Positions 32,659 through 42,362 are shown, numbered from the stretch's first letter. The stretch: DNA of 64,000 nt from Natronolimnobius baerhuensis (GCF_002177135.1 NZ_MWPH01000001.1:248001-312000), one strand, 5' to 3'. Made by a program: numbers and translations. The notes: generated from the letters alone by a model not told the origin.

Positions 32659-33192
32659 TTACGCGCGGTCCGCGTCGGCCAACAGTTCGCTCGCGGTCAC
32701 GAGCGACTCCATCTCGAGGTCGGCGTCTTCGACGTTCTCGCGGCCGCCTTCCTCGCGGTCGACAACGACCAGTGCGCGGTTGACGGTCGCACCCGCGTCG
32801 CGAAGCGCCTCGACGGCCTCGACCAGACTGGTTCCCGTGGTGACGATATCTTCGACGACGACGACCTCTTCGCCCTCCTCGAGTCGGCCCTCGATCAGGT
32901 TGGCCGTTCCGTACTCCTTGCGCTGCTTGCGGGCGATGACGTAGGGAACGCCAGCCGCGACGCTGGTTGCAGCGGCGAGTGGGACGCCGCCCAGTGCGAC
33001 GCCGCCGAGCTTGTCGTCCGAATCGAGTCGCTCGGCGAAGGCCTCAGCGATGGCCTCGAGACAGGTGGGATCGGTTTCGAAGAGGTACTTGTCGACGTAG
33101 TACTCGCTGGTGCCGCCGTGGGAGAGTTCGAACTCGCCGAATCGGACGGCATCAGCCTCGCGGAGCGCGTCGATGAGTGCCTGGTTCGTCAT
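32659..33192 (-). CDS. pyrE: orotate phosphoribosyltransferase
   Basis: The product has 177 residues. The orotate-binding start [21 protein letters not shown], the catalytic lysine region [18 protein letters not shown] and the PRPP loop [13 protein letters not shown] near residue 118 are all present. It converts orotate and PRPP to OMP in pyrimidine synthesis. This is the biosynthetic enzyme, corresponding to the pyrE2-type gene used as a marker in Haloferax, distinct from the PyrE-like regulator at 27387-28097. Confidence 0.94.
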   Translation of the reverse strand: MTNQALIDALREADAVRFGEFELSHGGTSEYYVDKYLFETDPTCLEAIAEAFAERLDSDDKLGGVALGGVPLAAATSVAAGVPYVIARKQRKEYGTANLIEGRLEEGEEVVVVEDIVTTGTSLVEAVEALRDAGATVNRALVVVDREEGGRENVEDADLEMESLVTASELLADADRA

Positions 33193-33388
33193 TGCTCGAA
33201 CGCGCGTGCCCCGACAAAATAAGCGGTGTGGAAACGGGTCGGACAGACGCGGTGCATGCTCGCGGAACCAGTCGCACTCGAGGCGGGCTTTGATGCCGTC
33301 GACCGGCTTAGGCCGGATCTGAACGCGACCCTCGGCACACGTGGCAGCTGATCGGTATGTTTTTTATAGCAATGATTCTTGATTGTGT

Positions 33389-34174
33389 ATGAACCGACGG
33401 TCCGCCCTCCTTGCTGTCGTCATCTGCGCCGGGATTGTGACGACCGGCGTCCTCGCCGTGTACTCGCCAACCGACGCTCGAGCGGCCGAACCTGCTGATC
33501 CGACTGAACTCGAGGGATCATACACTGTTTCGGAGACGGTCCTCGTCGACGACGACCTGTTTGTCTCGCTCGAATCGACCGTGGATAGCGACACTGGCGA
33601 ACAGCGTGAGACGCTCGCGTTCGAGGATATCACGTACGACCACTACTGGAGCGGAGATGGTGAGCGATACACGAAGGCGACCGCCGAGTCGGCCGACCGA
33701 CTCGAGGAGTGGCTCGCGGAGACCGACGACGAGGTGCTTCGAACGTCTGAGGACGAACACAGCGCGATCACCACGGCGGACGGTGCTGTTTCTGATGGAC
33801 CAGCGACCGCCGTCTACCCCGACCGCCTCATTTACTCCCAACTCGAGATGACTGCATTCGAGCAAACGGCCGAAACGACCGATAGCGGGACAGCGCTCGC
33901 TGTCTACGAGCCAGAGACGGGGTGGACCGAAATCGAAACTGGCGAGTCCACCTACGAGACGCAGTACGTCACTGACACCGACGGCGAGGTGCACGTCGAC
34001 GAGGCCGGACAACTGCAGTACTCGAACATCACACTCGAGCGCGTCGATGCCTCGACGTGGGGTGAGTACGTCCTCGAGCGCGGCGAATCGTGGACGACGA
34101 CGCTCGAGTACGACGTGATAGAAACTGCTGAGAACGTTCAGCCGGAGTGGCTCGAAGACGTTTCAGAAGACTAA
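33389..34174 (+). CDS. exported acidic protein, function unknown
   Basis: The product has 261 residues from the ATG at 33389. MNRRSALLAVVICAGIVTTGVL is an N-terminal signal or membrane anchor followed by AVYSPTDARAAEP. The rest is strongly acidic beta-rich sequence with repeated threonine/glutamate patches and no cysteine after the signal, so it is not a lipoprotein. A TATA-like TTTTTTATA at 33360-33368 lies about 25 nt before the ATG, supporting a leaderless transcript. The family is not recognised. Confidence 0.7.
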   Translation: MNRRSALLAVVICAGIVTTGVLAVYSPTDARAAEPADPTELEGSYTVSETVLVDDDLFVSLESTVDSDTGEQRETLAFEDITYDHYWSGDGERYTKATAESADRLEEWLAETDDEVLRTSEDEHSAITTADGAVSDGPATAVYPDRLIYSQLEMTAFEQTAETTDSGTALAVYEPETGWTEIETGESTYETQYVTDTDGEVHVDEAGQLQYSNITLERVDASTWGEYVLERGESWTTTLEYDVIETAENVQPEWLEDVSED

Positions 34175-34189
34175 ATCGCTTCGGACAGC

Positions 34190-34735
34190 TTACCAGGGCT
34201 CGTTCTTCAGGCCGAGTTTGTACGCGATCATGTTCGTCGTGACGTGCAGGATTGGCGTGACCACGACGACGACGAGGATGACCTCCCACGTGAAGACCGT
34301 GCGGAACCAGTCGGTTGCAAGCAGCGCGGTCAGGGGCAAGGAGACGACGACGAAGTCGAGCTGGTCGAGTCCGGGGAACATCGCGCCGCGTTCACGGCCG
34401 CTGCGGCGTTTGAGAAACGACGCGAGAATGTCCCCAAGCATTGCACCGGCAGCGAGTCCGAGCGCCGCAAGCGGGGCAAACTCCGGCACCTCGAAGCCGA
34501 GTGCGCTGCTCACGTCGCCAGCGAACAGCGTCAAAATGCCCGCGAGTGCGAGCCCCGCAGTGATACCCGCAGCCGTCCCGCGCCACGTTTTCCCGTCGCC
34601 GAGGACCCGTTTTCCATCCCAGGTTCGCCCGCCATCGATTGGCCGGCCACCGCCGGCCAGCACGGCGGCGTTGTTCGGCACGTACGCCGGCAACATCGCC
34701 CAGAACGCGATCACGATGGTCTCGAGTAGTGTCAT
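34190..34735 (-). CDS. carS: CDP-archaeol synthase
   Basis: The product has 181 residues from the ATG at 34735; the longer frame from 34852 adds a basic extension through the divergent promoter. Four to five membrane helices are present, and the conserved cytoplasmic stretches RPIDGGRTWDGKRVLGDGKTWRG and GDILASFLKRRSGRERGAMFPG match the family active site. It transfers CMP from CTP to unsaturated archaetidic acid (digeranylgeranylglyceryl phosphate), forming the CDP-activated lipid for all polar head groups of archaeal membranes. Confidence 0.93.
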   Translation of the reverse strand: MTLLETIVIAFWAMLPAYVPNNAAVLAGGGRPIDGGRTWDGKRVLGDGKTWRGTAAGITAGLALAGILTLFAGDVSSALGFEVPEFAPLAALGLAAGAMLGDILASFLKRRSGRERGAMFPGLDQLDFVVVSLPLTALLATDWFRTVFTWEVILVVVVVTPILHVTTNMIAYKLGLKNEPW

Positions 34736-34893
34736 ATACTGGCGGACGAACTGGCGTGTCTTAACCGGCGGTGGTTTCTCGCGGCGCGTGAGTGCGCTCG
34801 CCTCACCGTGTCGTTGGTTTCCTCGAGACTGGTTGTTCGCACGCACAGTCACTCACACCAAACACCTTACAGGGGGTAGATACTAGTACCAGT

Positions 34894-35736
34894 ATGATCC
34901 CGCCAATCGCTGACCGGTTCGTCGCGGGGGAGTCGGCCGCCGAAGTCCTCGAGCACGTCAGCCGGCTCAACGGACGAAACGTCGGCGCAATCATCAACCT
35001 CCTTGGTGAACACTACGGCGAGCGACCACCAGTGCGCTCCGATGCAGCGGAGTATCGGGCGTTGGCTGGCGACATTTCCCGCTCGAATCTCGATGCCTGT
35101 CTCTCCGTGAAACCCTCGCAACTAGGTCTCGACCTTGGCGAAGACGTCTTTCGCGAGGAACTCGAGGGCGTCGTCGATGCCGCAGCCGAGCACGACGTCT
35201 TCGTCTGGATCGATATGGAAGATCACACGACGACCGATGCGACGCTGGATGCATTCGAAGCACTCGCTCACGAGTACGACGGCGGTGTCGGCGTCTGTGT
35301 ACAGGCGAATCTCAAGCGAACGCGGACGGATCTCGAGCGACTGGCCGACGTCCCCGGAAAGATTCGGTTCGTCAAGGGAGCCTACGACGAGCCAGCAGCG
35401 ATTGCATATACTGACTCCGAGCGAGTCAACCGCGAGTACGAGGCCTTGCTCGAGTACGCCTTCGAGCACTTTCACGACGGGCCGACGATTGCCGTCGGAA
35501 GTCACGACGACCGGATGCTCGAGCGCGCAATTGCCCTCCACGACGAGTATGGGACCGACGTCGAGTTCCAGCTGTTGATGGGCGTTCGCGAGCAGCGCCA
35601 GTACGACCTCGCCGCCGAGTACGATGTCTATCAGTACGTTCCCTACGGCGGCCGCTGGCTCTCGTACTTCTCTCGGCGCGTGATGGAGCGCAAGGAGAAT
35701 CTCAGATTTGCCCTTCGGGCAGTGCTCGGACGCTAA
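34894..35736 (+). CDS. proline dehydrogenase
   Basis: The product has 280 residues from the ATG at 34894. The FAD-binding TIM barrel shows LDACLSVKPSQLGLDLG, VFVWIDMEDHTTTD near residue 105 and FVKGAYDEPAAIAY near 155. The C-terminal QLLMGVREQRQYDLAAEYDV and YVPYGGRWLSYFSRRVMERKENL are diagnostic substrate-binding segments. It oxidises proline to pyrroline-5-carboxylate, passing electrons to quinone. The P5C dehydrogenase is not adjacent. It is divergent from carS. Confidence 0.93.
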   Translation: MIPPIADRFVAGESAAEVLEHVSRLNGRNVGAIINLLGEHYGERPPVRSDAAEYRALAGDISRSNLDACLSVKPSQLGLDLGEDVFREELEGVVDAAAEHDVFVWIDMEDHTTTDATLDAFEALAHEYDGGVGVCVQANLKRTRTDLERLADVPGKIRFVKGAYDEPAAIAYTDSERVNREYEALLEYAFEHFHDGPTIAVGSHDDRMLERAIALHDEYGTDVEFQLLMGVREQRQYDLAAEYDVYQYVPYGGRWLSYFSRRVMERKENLRFALRAVLGR

Positions 35737-35775
35737 AGGGAAGGGCTCATTATCCCGTAGTGTGAGTCTGCGTAC

Positions 35776-36474
35776 ATGGCTTCGTGGAAGCGGGATTTCG
35801 CGAGTGGGCTGATCGTCCTCGGCCCGATCCTCATTACCCTCTACGTCATCTACTGGATCTACGGGATTATCGCCGGGATCACGCCGGGACTGATTCTCGA
35901 GTGGCAAGCCGTCGAGCCGTTCGTTCCGGGCGGCCAAGAGCAGGCCGAAGAACTCGCACAGTTCCTCCGTGTCATCGTCGCACTGACCGTCCTGACGATA
36001 CTGACCCTCTCTGTCGGCTATCTCATGCGAACGACCGTCGGCGGACTCGTCGAACGGCTTGTCGACAACATTGCGAATCGTGTCCCCGTAATGCGCGTCG
36101 TCTACAACGCCTCGAAGATGGCTGCCGAAACCGCCTTCGGCGAGCAGGAATCCCTCCAAAAACCCGTCAAACTCGAGGTTTGGGAGGGACTTCGGATGAC
36201 GGCGTTTAAGACCGGGAAAGTGACTGAGGACGGCCGAGAGGTCTTGTTCCTGCCAACGTCGCCGAACATTACCACCGGGTTCGTCATCGAGGTCAAATCC
36301 GACCGCATTCAGGAAATTGACGAGGACGTCGAAGACGCCCTCACGCGAGTCCTGAGCGCCGGATTCGGCGACTCGGACCGCAACAGGGGAATGGATGCCG
36401 GCGTGTCGATTGACGTGATCGACGAGGCGAGAGCCGGCGGGAACAAGAACACAGACGCCGCAGACGACGACTGA
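35776..36474 (+). CDS. DUF502 family membrane protein
   Basis: The product has 232 residues. Two membrane helices (GLIVLGPILITLYVIYWIYG and FLRVIVALTVLTILTLSVGYL) precede the conserved VGGLVERLVDNIANRVPVMRVVYNASK segment and a soluble domain with VLFLPTSPNITTGFVIEV. This is the DUF502 pattern, found widely in bacteria and archaea without an assigned biochemical role. The C-terminus is a short acidic tail. It follows the proline dehydrogenase by 39 bp and may be co-transcribed. Confidence 0.88.
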   Translation: MASWKRDFASGLIVLGPILITLYVIYWIYGIIAGITPGLILEWQAVEPFVPGGQEQAEELAQFLRVIVALTVLTILTLSVGYLMRTTVGGLVERLVDNIANRVPVMRVVYNASKMAAETAFGEQESLQKPVKLEVWEGLRMTAFKTGKVTEDGREVLFLPTSPNITTGFVIEVKSDRIQEIDEDVEDALTRVLSAGFGDSDRNRGMDAGVSIDVIDEARAGGNKNTDAADDD

Positions 36475-36558
36475 GACGGTCTGTCGGTCTTTACTCTCGA
36501 GTCGTCACCCGACGCTGGACGAACGGGTTTATTGGACAGCATGTGAAAGGACTGTGTG

Positions 36559-36912
36559 ATGGCTACTGACGACCGAGCGGACCTGATTCAGGCGTATTTC
36601 GACGCGATGGACGAGGAAGACCCCGCGATTGCCCGTGACGCACTCGCCGATGAGTTCGTCTACGAATCGCTCTCGGGCACGCTCGAGGGATTCGACGGCT
36701 TCGCACGCTACGTCAACGAACTGCGCGGCCTCTCGAACTCAACACACGAGGTGTCGCTGCTCGTCCACGACGAGGACGCCTCCGTCGCTGAGGGGACAGT
36801 CACCGGCGAGAAGGACGACGGCACGCTCGAGGCGAAATTCTGCGATGTCGTGGAGTTCGACGAGCACGAGGAGTCGATCACGCGAATCAGCGTCTATCTG
36901 AACGACGCCTAA
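36559..36912 (+). CDS. SnoaL-like (NTF2 fold) small protein
   Basis: The product has 117 residues from the ATG at 36559, or one more from the GTG just before it. RADLIQAYFDAMDEEDPAIARDALADEF is the helix pair that opens NTF2-like folds, and LEGFDGFARYVNELR and ITRISVYLND fit the remaining sheet. Members are ligand-binding or enzymatic, such as polyketide cyclases or isomerases. No specific function can be given. Confidence 0.75.
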   Translation: MATDDRADLIQAYFDAMDEEDPAIARDALADEFVYESLSGTLEGFDGFARYVNELRGLSNSTHEVSLLVHDEDASVAEGTVTGEKDDGTLEAKFCDVVEFDEHEESITRISVYLNDA

Positions 36913-37018
36913 GTACCCGTACGCAGTGTCAAACTGGTTCTTTTGTCGGTATGAAACGGCCTCTCGAGCATCAACAGGAGGACTCGAGGTGTTGTGCTAT
37001 GGCAAGTACCGACGGTGC

Positions 37019-37213
37019 TCAGTGACGCCTTCGGTCGGCCCGTTCGCGGTAGTATTCATACAACATGTAGCCGAGTATGACCACGCCAAGTGGTGCAAAC
37101 AGCACGAACGAGACAAACGCGAGGAGCCAGAGGCGCAGTCCGTATCGCTCACGGTCGTAGAACGCCTCCCAAGAATCGATAGCGGCGACCTCGCTGCTGC
37201 CATCGTGCGTCAT
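37019..37213 (-). CDS. small single- or double-helix membrane protein
   Basis: The product has 64 residues from the ATG at 37213; an ATG at 37234 would add seven. The N-terminal half is acidic and soluble (MTHDGSSEVAAIDSWEAFYD). A hydrophobic stretch, LRLWLLAFVSFVLFAPLGVV, with ILGYMLYEYYRERADRRR makes one long or two short helices with a basic cytoplasmic end. It is convergent with the SnoaL-like gene. The family is not recognised. Confidence 0.6.
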   Translation of the reverse strand: MTHDGSSEVAAIDSWEAFYDRERYGLRLWLLAFVSFVLFAPLGVVILGYMLYEYYRERADRRRH

Positions 37214-37343
37214 TGAGCACAGGTCGGTTGGCAAACAGTAATCGCTTCTGGATACTGCAACCGAACGATTCGGAGACTATACTGGCCGCTCCACTCGCTG
37301 GCAGCGGGTCAGAGCACGCCAGACAGGATGTCCTCAGCGCGTC

Positions 37344-38273
37344 TCAGACGTAGGTGAACCACTCGTCGTAGGCGTCGGTCTTGCGTTCGACGACGTCGAA
37401 GAACTCCGACTGGATGTCTTCGGTAACCGGGCCGCGCGAGCCGTCGCCGATGACGACGTTGTCGACTTTCCGGATGGGCGTCACTTCGGCTGCAGAGCCG
37501 GTGAAGAACAGCTCGTCGGCCGTGTTGAGTTCACCTCGAGAGATCGAGACGTTGTCGTGGACGGTGTAGCCCAGATCCTCCGCGAGCGTGATGACGGTGT
37601 CGCGGGTGATGCCGTCGAGAATCGACTCCGAGAGGCCGGGCGTGTAGATTTCGTCGTCACGCACGAGGAAAATGTTCTCGCCGGGGCCTTCCGCGACGTT
37701 GCCTTCCTTGTTCAGCACGATGGCTTCTGCGAAGCCGTTCCGGCGGGCTTCCTCGCCCGCGAGCATGCTGTTGACGTACAGGCCTGTGGTCTTCGCGTTC
37801 GTCGGAATCTGACTCGAGGCATGTTTTCGCCACGAGGAGATCATCACTTCGATGCCCTGCTCTAGGGCTTCCTCGCCGAGGTAGGCGCCCCACGGCCAGA
37901 CGGCGATAGCGGTCTTGGTCGGGCAGTCGGCGGGGCTGACGCCGAGTGAGTTGTAGCCGTAGTACGCGATTGGCCGGATGTAACAGGAGGGCAGTTCCTG
38001 GCGCTCGATGAGCTCGAGCGTGGCCTCGGTGAGTTCCTCCTTCGAGAAGTCGATCTCCATCTCGTAGGGCTTTGCGGACTGGTAGAGTCGATCCAGGTGT
38101 TCCTCCCAGCGGAAGATCGCTGGCCCTTCTTCGGTGTCATAACAGCGCGCGCCTTCGAAGACGCCGCTGCCGTAGTGGAGTCCGTGCGTGAGCACGTGGA
38201 TCTGGGCGTCGTCCCAGTCGACGAACTCGCCGTCCATCCAGATCGTGTCGACATCCATCTCGTCGAATCCCAT
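37344..38273 (-). CDS. ilvE: branched-chain amino acid aminotransferase
   Basis: The product has 309 residues, the typical length. The fold-type IV PLP enzyme shows THGLHYGSGVFEGARCY near residue 35, the PLP lysine in PTNAKTTGLYVNSMLAGEEA near residue 165, GPGENIFLVRD near 200 and LFFTGSAAEVTPI near 255. It transfers amino groups between glutamate and the 2-oxo acids of valine, leucine and isoleucine. No other branched-chain pathway gene is adjacent. Confidence 0.95.
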   Translation of the reverse strand: MGFDEMDVDTIWMDGEFVDWDDAQIHVLTHGLHYGSGVFEGARCYDTEEGPAIFRWEEHLDRLYQSAKPYEMEIDFSKEELTEATLELIERQELPSCYIRPIAYYGYNSLGVSPADCPTKTAIAVWPWGAYLGEEALEQGIEVMISSWRKHASSQIPTNAKTTGLYVNSMLAGEEARRNGFAEAIVLNKEGNVAEGPGENIFLVRDDEIYTPGLSESILDGITRDTVITLAEDLGYTVHDNVSISRGELNTADELFFTGSAAEVTPIRKVDNVVIGDGSRGPVTEDIQSEFFDVVERKTDAYDEWFTYV

Positions 38274-38354
38274 GATCGTGTGTGTTGAAAGCCACCGTAC
38301 TAAGTGTTCGCGATTTACGAGCAGAAATCGACTCGAGTGAAGTCCACGGGCCGG

Positions 38355-40394
38355 TCAGTCGCGACCCCGATCCCGATCACGAAACCGGACGGATTCGACG
38401 ACGACGGCGAGGCTGCCAACGATGCCGACGGTGATGGCACCGAACTGAAGCAGCGTGGCGAACGCGGAGTCAGTGTCTGTGTCTGGATCGTGGTCGTGGT
38501 CATCGACTCCGGCATGGTCGTCGTGGTCGTGGTCCTCGACTTCGGCATGGTCATCGTGGTCTCCGTGATCATCGTGATCATGGCCTCCCTCCGCCGCCAC
38601 GTACACCTCGAGCCACTCGCTGACGAACTGCTCATCCGGACTGCCAGTCACACGGATATCCCAGTGCCCGGCATCGGCGAACGGCTGGACGACCGCGTAC
38701 GTACCGTCATCGGTCCGCTCGAGGTCGACATCGAACGTCGTGTCGCCGTCGACGGCGTCGGCCGTGAGCCGAACGGTCTGGTCCGACTCGAGGGGAGTCG
38801 CGTTGTCACCGGCTGCGCCTGCCTCGGTGAACGCGACCTCGAAGACGATTGGCTCGTCCGCCTCGAGGTGGAACTGTTCGCCCGCAGCAGCGGGCGACGT
38901 CTCGGCGGGAAGTGCCGTCACTGCGATATCGATGTCGTCGCCCTCGCGTTCGATGGTCGCGAGTTCCGGACCGTCGTCGCTACCGCCGACGACTGCGGCC
39001 GTCGGAACGGAGGTCAGCAGCCCGGAGAGCAAGAGAACGACGACGAGGACGGCGACCTCGAGGCGGACGACGCGAACGAACGAAGTGGTCGTCCCCGACT
39101 CGTCGCTTGCTGAGGCCTCGAGGTGGCGAAGCAGGACGAACCGCGTGAGGCCGCCGAGGCCGAGCGCCAGCAGGACCAGCAGGGTTTTCGCGGAGAGCGC
39201 TGTGCCGTAGACGCTCTCCGTGAGGGCCGACAGCGAGGGGACGTGCCAAGCGGCAAGCGCGAGGCCGGTCGCGCCGGCGAGCGTCACGCCAGCGAGTGCG
39301 AGCAGCGAGTAGCGTCGGATCGTGCCCGCGGCAAGCGCTGCCCGATCCGCTGGCGGTGTCTCTCGAAGGACTGCGGGAACGACGAGTGCGAGAACGACGA
39401 GTCCGCCAACCCAGAGCGCTGCGCCGCCGATGTGGACGAAGTCGACGGTCATCCCCTGGAGGCGGTCGATTGCCGTCGCGGAGTGACTCGTCCAGCTGAC
39501 TGCCGCGCCGACGACGACCGCGCCGAGCGCGGTGCCGCCGAGCCAGACGGGGCGAGAACCGATGCCTGCGAGGCCGAGTGCCAGCACGCCGCAGACGGCG
39601 AGTGCGGCTACAAACTGCACGGTCCACGCCTGTCCAAGTGGCATCTCGAGGAACTCGAGGAACACCTCGAGCGACGGCGAGCCGACCGCACTAGCCTGTA
39701 CGTAGCCGAGTGCGAGCACCGCCGCGAGCAACACGACGGCTGCGCCGGCTAGCAGTCGTTTGAGACGCTGGTCGACGACGTGCGTCGAGGAATTGAGCCG
39801 GTCGGCAACGGGATAGACAGCCAGTGCCCCGGCGGTAGGCCCACCGACGAGGCCGACGAGTGCAACCAGCAGGAGTCCTTTCGCGGCGGTCTCGAGCGGT
39901 GGCACCTCGTCGTCGACTTCGTCGTCGTCTTCGTAGGCCTCGAGGACGGCGTCGCGGTCGAGCGGTTCGTCACCGAGGCTGAAGAAGAAGGAACCGGCGG
40001 TCGTGTGGCCGTCGTCGGCCAGGACCTCCCAGTCGACGGTGTACATGCCCTCGGGGGCGTCGCCGTCTGAGGCCTCGAGCGGAACCGTAACGATCTGCGT
40101 GTCGTCGGCGTTGATTTCGGGGTCGCTACTGATGTCCTCGCCATCTGGATTGGTGACGGCGATATCCGCATTCTGGACGCCGTCACCGGAGAACGTCAGC
40201 GTCACCTCCTCTGGCAGCGTTTCGACCTGCTCGCCGTTTGCGGGATCCGTCTCGCTCAGGTAGGCATGAGCCGCGACCGGCATCGCGAGACTCGAGAGCG
40301 CGAGCGCGGCCACGAGGCCGACGACCGCGAGGGCAGCCACCATGCGGGCGCGAGTTTCAGGGCGGCGGTCGGACGATGCTGGGGTTCGGGGCAT
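38355..40394 (-). CDS. CopC-CopD fusion with C-terminal YtkA-like and His-rich segments
   Basis: The product has 679 residues. After a signal peptide ending VAAHA, a CopC beta-barrel follows (about 43-150) with a copper-type His at the mature N-terminus (HAYLSETDP) and DDGHTTAGSFFF. Residues 165-475 contain about eight CopD membrane helices including VDFVHIGGAALWVGGLV. A second extracellular domain of YtkA-like appearance (about 480-620) precedes a run of His-Asp repeats near 625-655 and a final helix. The build indicates copper binding and uptake or delivery at the membrane. It is the last gene of the copper-type operon. Confidence 0.88.
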   Translation of the reverse strand: MPRTPASSDRRPETRARMVAALAVVGLVAALALSSLAMPVAAHAYLSETDPANGEQVETLPEEVTLTFSGDGVQNADIAVTNPDGEDISSDPEINADDTQIVTVPLEASDGDAPEGMYTVDWEVLADDGHTTAGSFFFSLGDEPLDRDAVLEAYEDDDEVDDEVPPLETAAKGLLLVALVGLVGGPTAGALAVYPVADRLNSSTHVVDQRLKRLLAGAAVVLLAAVLALGYVQASAVGSPSLEVFLEFLEMPLGQAWTVQFVAALAVCGVLALGLAGIGSRPVWLGGTALGAVVVGAAVSWTSHSATAIDRLQGMTVDFVHIGGAALWVGGLVVLALVVPAVLRETPPADRAALAAGTIRRYSLLALAGVTLAGATGLALAAWHVPSLSALTESVYGTALSAKTLLVLLALGLGGLTRFVLLRHLEASASDESGTTTSFVRVVRLEVAVLVVVLLLSGLLTSVPTAAVVGGSDDGPELATIEREGDDIDIAVTALPAETSPAAAGEQFHLEADEPIVFEVAFTEAGAAGDNATPLESDQTVRLTADAVDGDTTFDVDLERTDDGTYAVVQPFADAGHWDIRVTGSPDEQFVSEWLEVYVAAEGGHDHDDHGDHDDHAEVEDHDHDDHAGVDDHDHDPDTDTDSAFATLLQFGAITVGIVGSLAVVVESVRFRDRDRGRD

Positions 40395-40397
40395 CGA

Positions 40398-41672
40398 TTA
40401 TCGAAGCTTACCGGTGTAGCCGGTGCCGGAGTCGCCGACGTACTGGACGGTGTCGACGCCATCTGCGACTTCGACGTGCTCGATCAGTTCCTGTTCGGCC
40501 ATGTTGACGACGGCGACGAAGCCGTCTGCCTCGGCCGGAGTAAAGAAGTACTCGTCACCGGCGACCGCCGAGCGATGGAGGTGGTGGGCGTCTTCGGGGC
40601 GCTCGATATCGCCGACTGCGAGCGTCTCGACGACCTCGAGGGCGTCGACGTCGATCACGGACGCCTGGTCGGTCATGGTGTGTGCGGTGAAGGCGTACAG
40701 TCCGTCGTCACCGTCGTAGTAGCGCAGCGCGTCGGGACCGTCGCCGACGTCGACCGCGCCGAGTTCGTCGCTGTCATCGCTCGTGGCATCGAGGAATCGA
40801 ACCTGATCGCCATCGAGAACACCGAGAATTTGCTCGTCCGGTGTGAGGTACATCCCACCTGCAAACTCGAGTTCGTCGACGATTTCGTCATCCTCGGTGT
40901 CGACGACGACCGTCACGTCGCCGTACTCGAAGTACGCGAGGCCGGTTTCTGGAGCATAGGCCTTGTAGTGGGTGCCCTGCTCTTCGTCGTCGAACTCGAT
41001 GAAGTCGCTTCGCTCGTAGTTTTCGAGGTCGATCACGGGCGCGCCGGGGTCGTTGACGTTCGTCGCGTAGCCCATCGAGCCGAAGTCCTCGTGGTACAGC
41101 AGTTTGCCGTGGCCTTCGGCCTCGAGGCCGGATTCGACGGTTTCGATGACCGAGTGGTCGTCGGTGTCGATGACGTAGAACGTCCCCTCTGCGTCGGCGT
41201 GGACCCACATTTCGTCGTCGTTGGGGTGGTACATGTGTGTCGCGTCGGGGCCAATGTCGACTTCGGCGACGATTTCGCGCGTCTCGGTGTCGATCACGAG
41301 CACCTGATCGAGCGATTCCTCGATGGCGTAGAGTTCGCCGAAATCAGCCGTGATTCGGGTATCGCCCCAGCCGTTGTCGTCGATGCCGTCGGTGATCTCG
41401 TCGACGACCTCGCCCGCTTCGGGGTCGATAATCGCGATGGTGTCCGGGCTGAACGCGTAGGCGTGTCCGTCGCTGCCGGGTGCGTCGCCCTCCTCACCTT
41501 CATCATCGTCATGATCGTGCTCGAGATCATCGTCGTGGTCGTCGTGATCGTCTCCGGTTTCATCGTCACCGTTGCCGGTGTCGTCGTCGCCGCCGAGACA
41601 GCCGGCAACACCGACTACCAGTCCGCCACTCATCGCCTGTATCAATCGCCGTCGTTTGACGGGGCGCTCCAT
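40398..41672 (-). CDS. Tat-exported lipoprotein with beta-propeller repeats and His/Asp-rich linker
   Basis: The product has 424 residues from the ATG at 41672; a start at 41735 would place the signal internally. A twin-arginine signal (KRRRLIQAM) ends in the lipobox GVAGC with C25. A metal-binding-looking linker of Asp, Glu and His repeats (about 28-60) precedes a YVTN-type beta-propeller with repeated phrases such as SPDTIAIIDPEAGEVV, DQVLVIDTETREIV and TFYVIDTDDHSVI. It lies 3 bp upstream of the CopC-CopD fusion, suggesting a periplasm-side metal or redox partner. Confidence 0.85.
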   Translation of the reverse strand: MERPVKRRRLIQAMSGGLVVGVAGCLGGDDDTGNGDDETGDDHDDHDDDLEHDHDDDEGEEGDAPGSDGHAYAFSPDTIAIIDPEAGEVVDEITDGIDDNGWGDTRITADFGELYAIEESLDQVLVIDTETREIVAEVDIGPDATHMYHPNDDEMWVHADAEGTFYVIDTDDHSVIETVESGLEAEGHGKLLYHEDFGSMGYATNVNDPGAPVIDLENYERSDFIEFDDEEQGTHYKAYAPETGLAYFEYGDVTVVVDTEDDEIVDELEFAGGMYLTPDEQILGVLDGDQVRFLDATSDDSDELGAVDVGDGPDALRYYDGDDGLYAFTAHTMTDQASVIDVDALEVVETLAVGDIERPEDAHHLHRSAVAGDEYFFTPAEADGFVAVVNMAEQELIEHVEVADGVDTVQYVGDSGTGYTGKLR

Positions 41673-41743
41673 ACGGCCGCATCTTTCATATCGACTATTT
41701 ATTGTTCTGGTACGACTGTCGAAATTATGGTTCAATCGTCGAA

Positions 41744-42271
41744 CTAGCGCGATTCAGCACCGGCCTCGAGCAAGTCATCGACGAGTCGAGTGAACCGGTC
41801 TACGAGCCGGTCGGGGACCGTGGGTTCGACGGCCGAGAGTAACTCGCCGGTCCGTTCAGGATTTGCCAGCGTAAGCGTGACCTGATTGCGGTGGTCGTAG
41901 GATTTGTCGACGATGTTGCGCTCGACGAGTCGCTCGAGGTGGTACTCGAGGGTGCTGCGAGCGATATCGAGGGCAGCGGCGACTGCGGCGGGTTCGGCGG
42001 GTTCGTGCTCGATGAGATAGACGACGAGTTCGCGGGTCGTTTCGCGTCGAAAGAGCGCGAGGGCGGCGCGTTCCCACTCGTCGTAGGTTGGCGGATAGTA
42101 GTGAGTGCGACCGTAAAACTCGCCGCGGACGAGGTCGCCGCTGTCGATCAAGCGCCGGACGTGATACTGAATCTGTCCCGGGGCGAACTCTGACTCCCTG
42201 ACGAGTTCGTTGAAGTGGATGCCGGCGTTCGACTGGACGTGCGTTCTGATCTGGCCTCTGGTTGTAGTCAT
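41744..42271 (-). CDS. double winged-helix transcriptional regulator
   Basis: The product has 175 residues with two ArsR/MarR-like winged helices in tandem: residues 1-65 (IHFNELVRESEFAPGQIQYHVRRL) and about 70-130 (PAAVAAALDIARSTLEYHLERLVE). A C-terminal helix may mediate dimerisation. No cysteine is present, so metal sensing through Cys is excluded, and histidine sites remain possible. It ends 71 bp upstream of the copper-type lipoprotein gene and is its likely regulator. Confidence 0.82.
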   Translation of the reverse strand: MTTTRGQIRTHVQSNAGIHFNELVRESEFAPGQIQYHVRRLIDSGDLVRGEFYGRTHYYPPTYDEWERAALALFRRETTRELVVYLIEHEPAEPAAVAAALDIARSTLEYHLERLVERNIVDKSYDHRNQVTLTLANPERTGELLSAVEPTVPDRLVDRFTRLVDDLLEAGAESR

Positions 42272-42336
42272 GGATGATCGATAGACACTCGAGGTGGTTG
42301 CTTACTCGGCGCTAGTGGCGCAGTTACCATAACGGA

Positions 42337-42362
42337 TTCTCATCGTTCCCGATAGATGAGAA
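42337..42362. promoter_or_regulatory. inverted repeat TTCTCATC-N10-GATGAGAA in divergent promoter
   Basis: Perfect 8-nt arms at 42337-42344 and 42355-42362 lie between the regulator (start 42271) and the divergent membrane protein (start 42493). A second, smaller perfect repeat, ACTCGT/ACGAGT, is at 42394-42410, just before a TATA-like TTATAA at 42416-42421 for the plus-strand gene. They are candidate operators for the double winged-helix regulator. Confidence 0.45.

Noticed and set aside
40266-41747. 493-residue plus-strand frame with Val/Asp repeats
   Set aside because: It is antisense to the Tat lipoprotein and the start of the CopC-CopD gene. The repeats reflect GAC/GTC complementarity.
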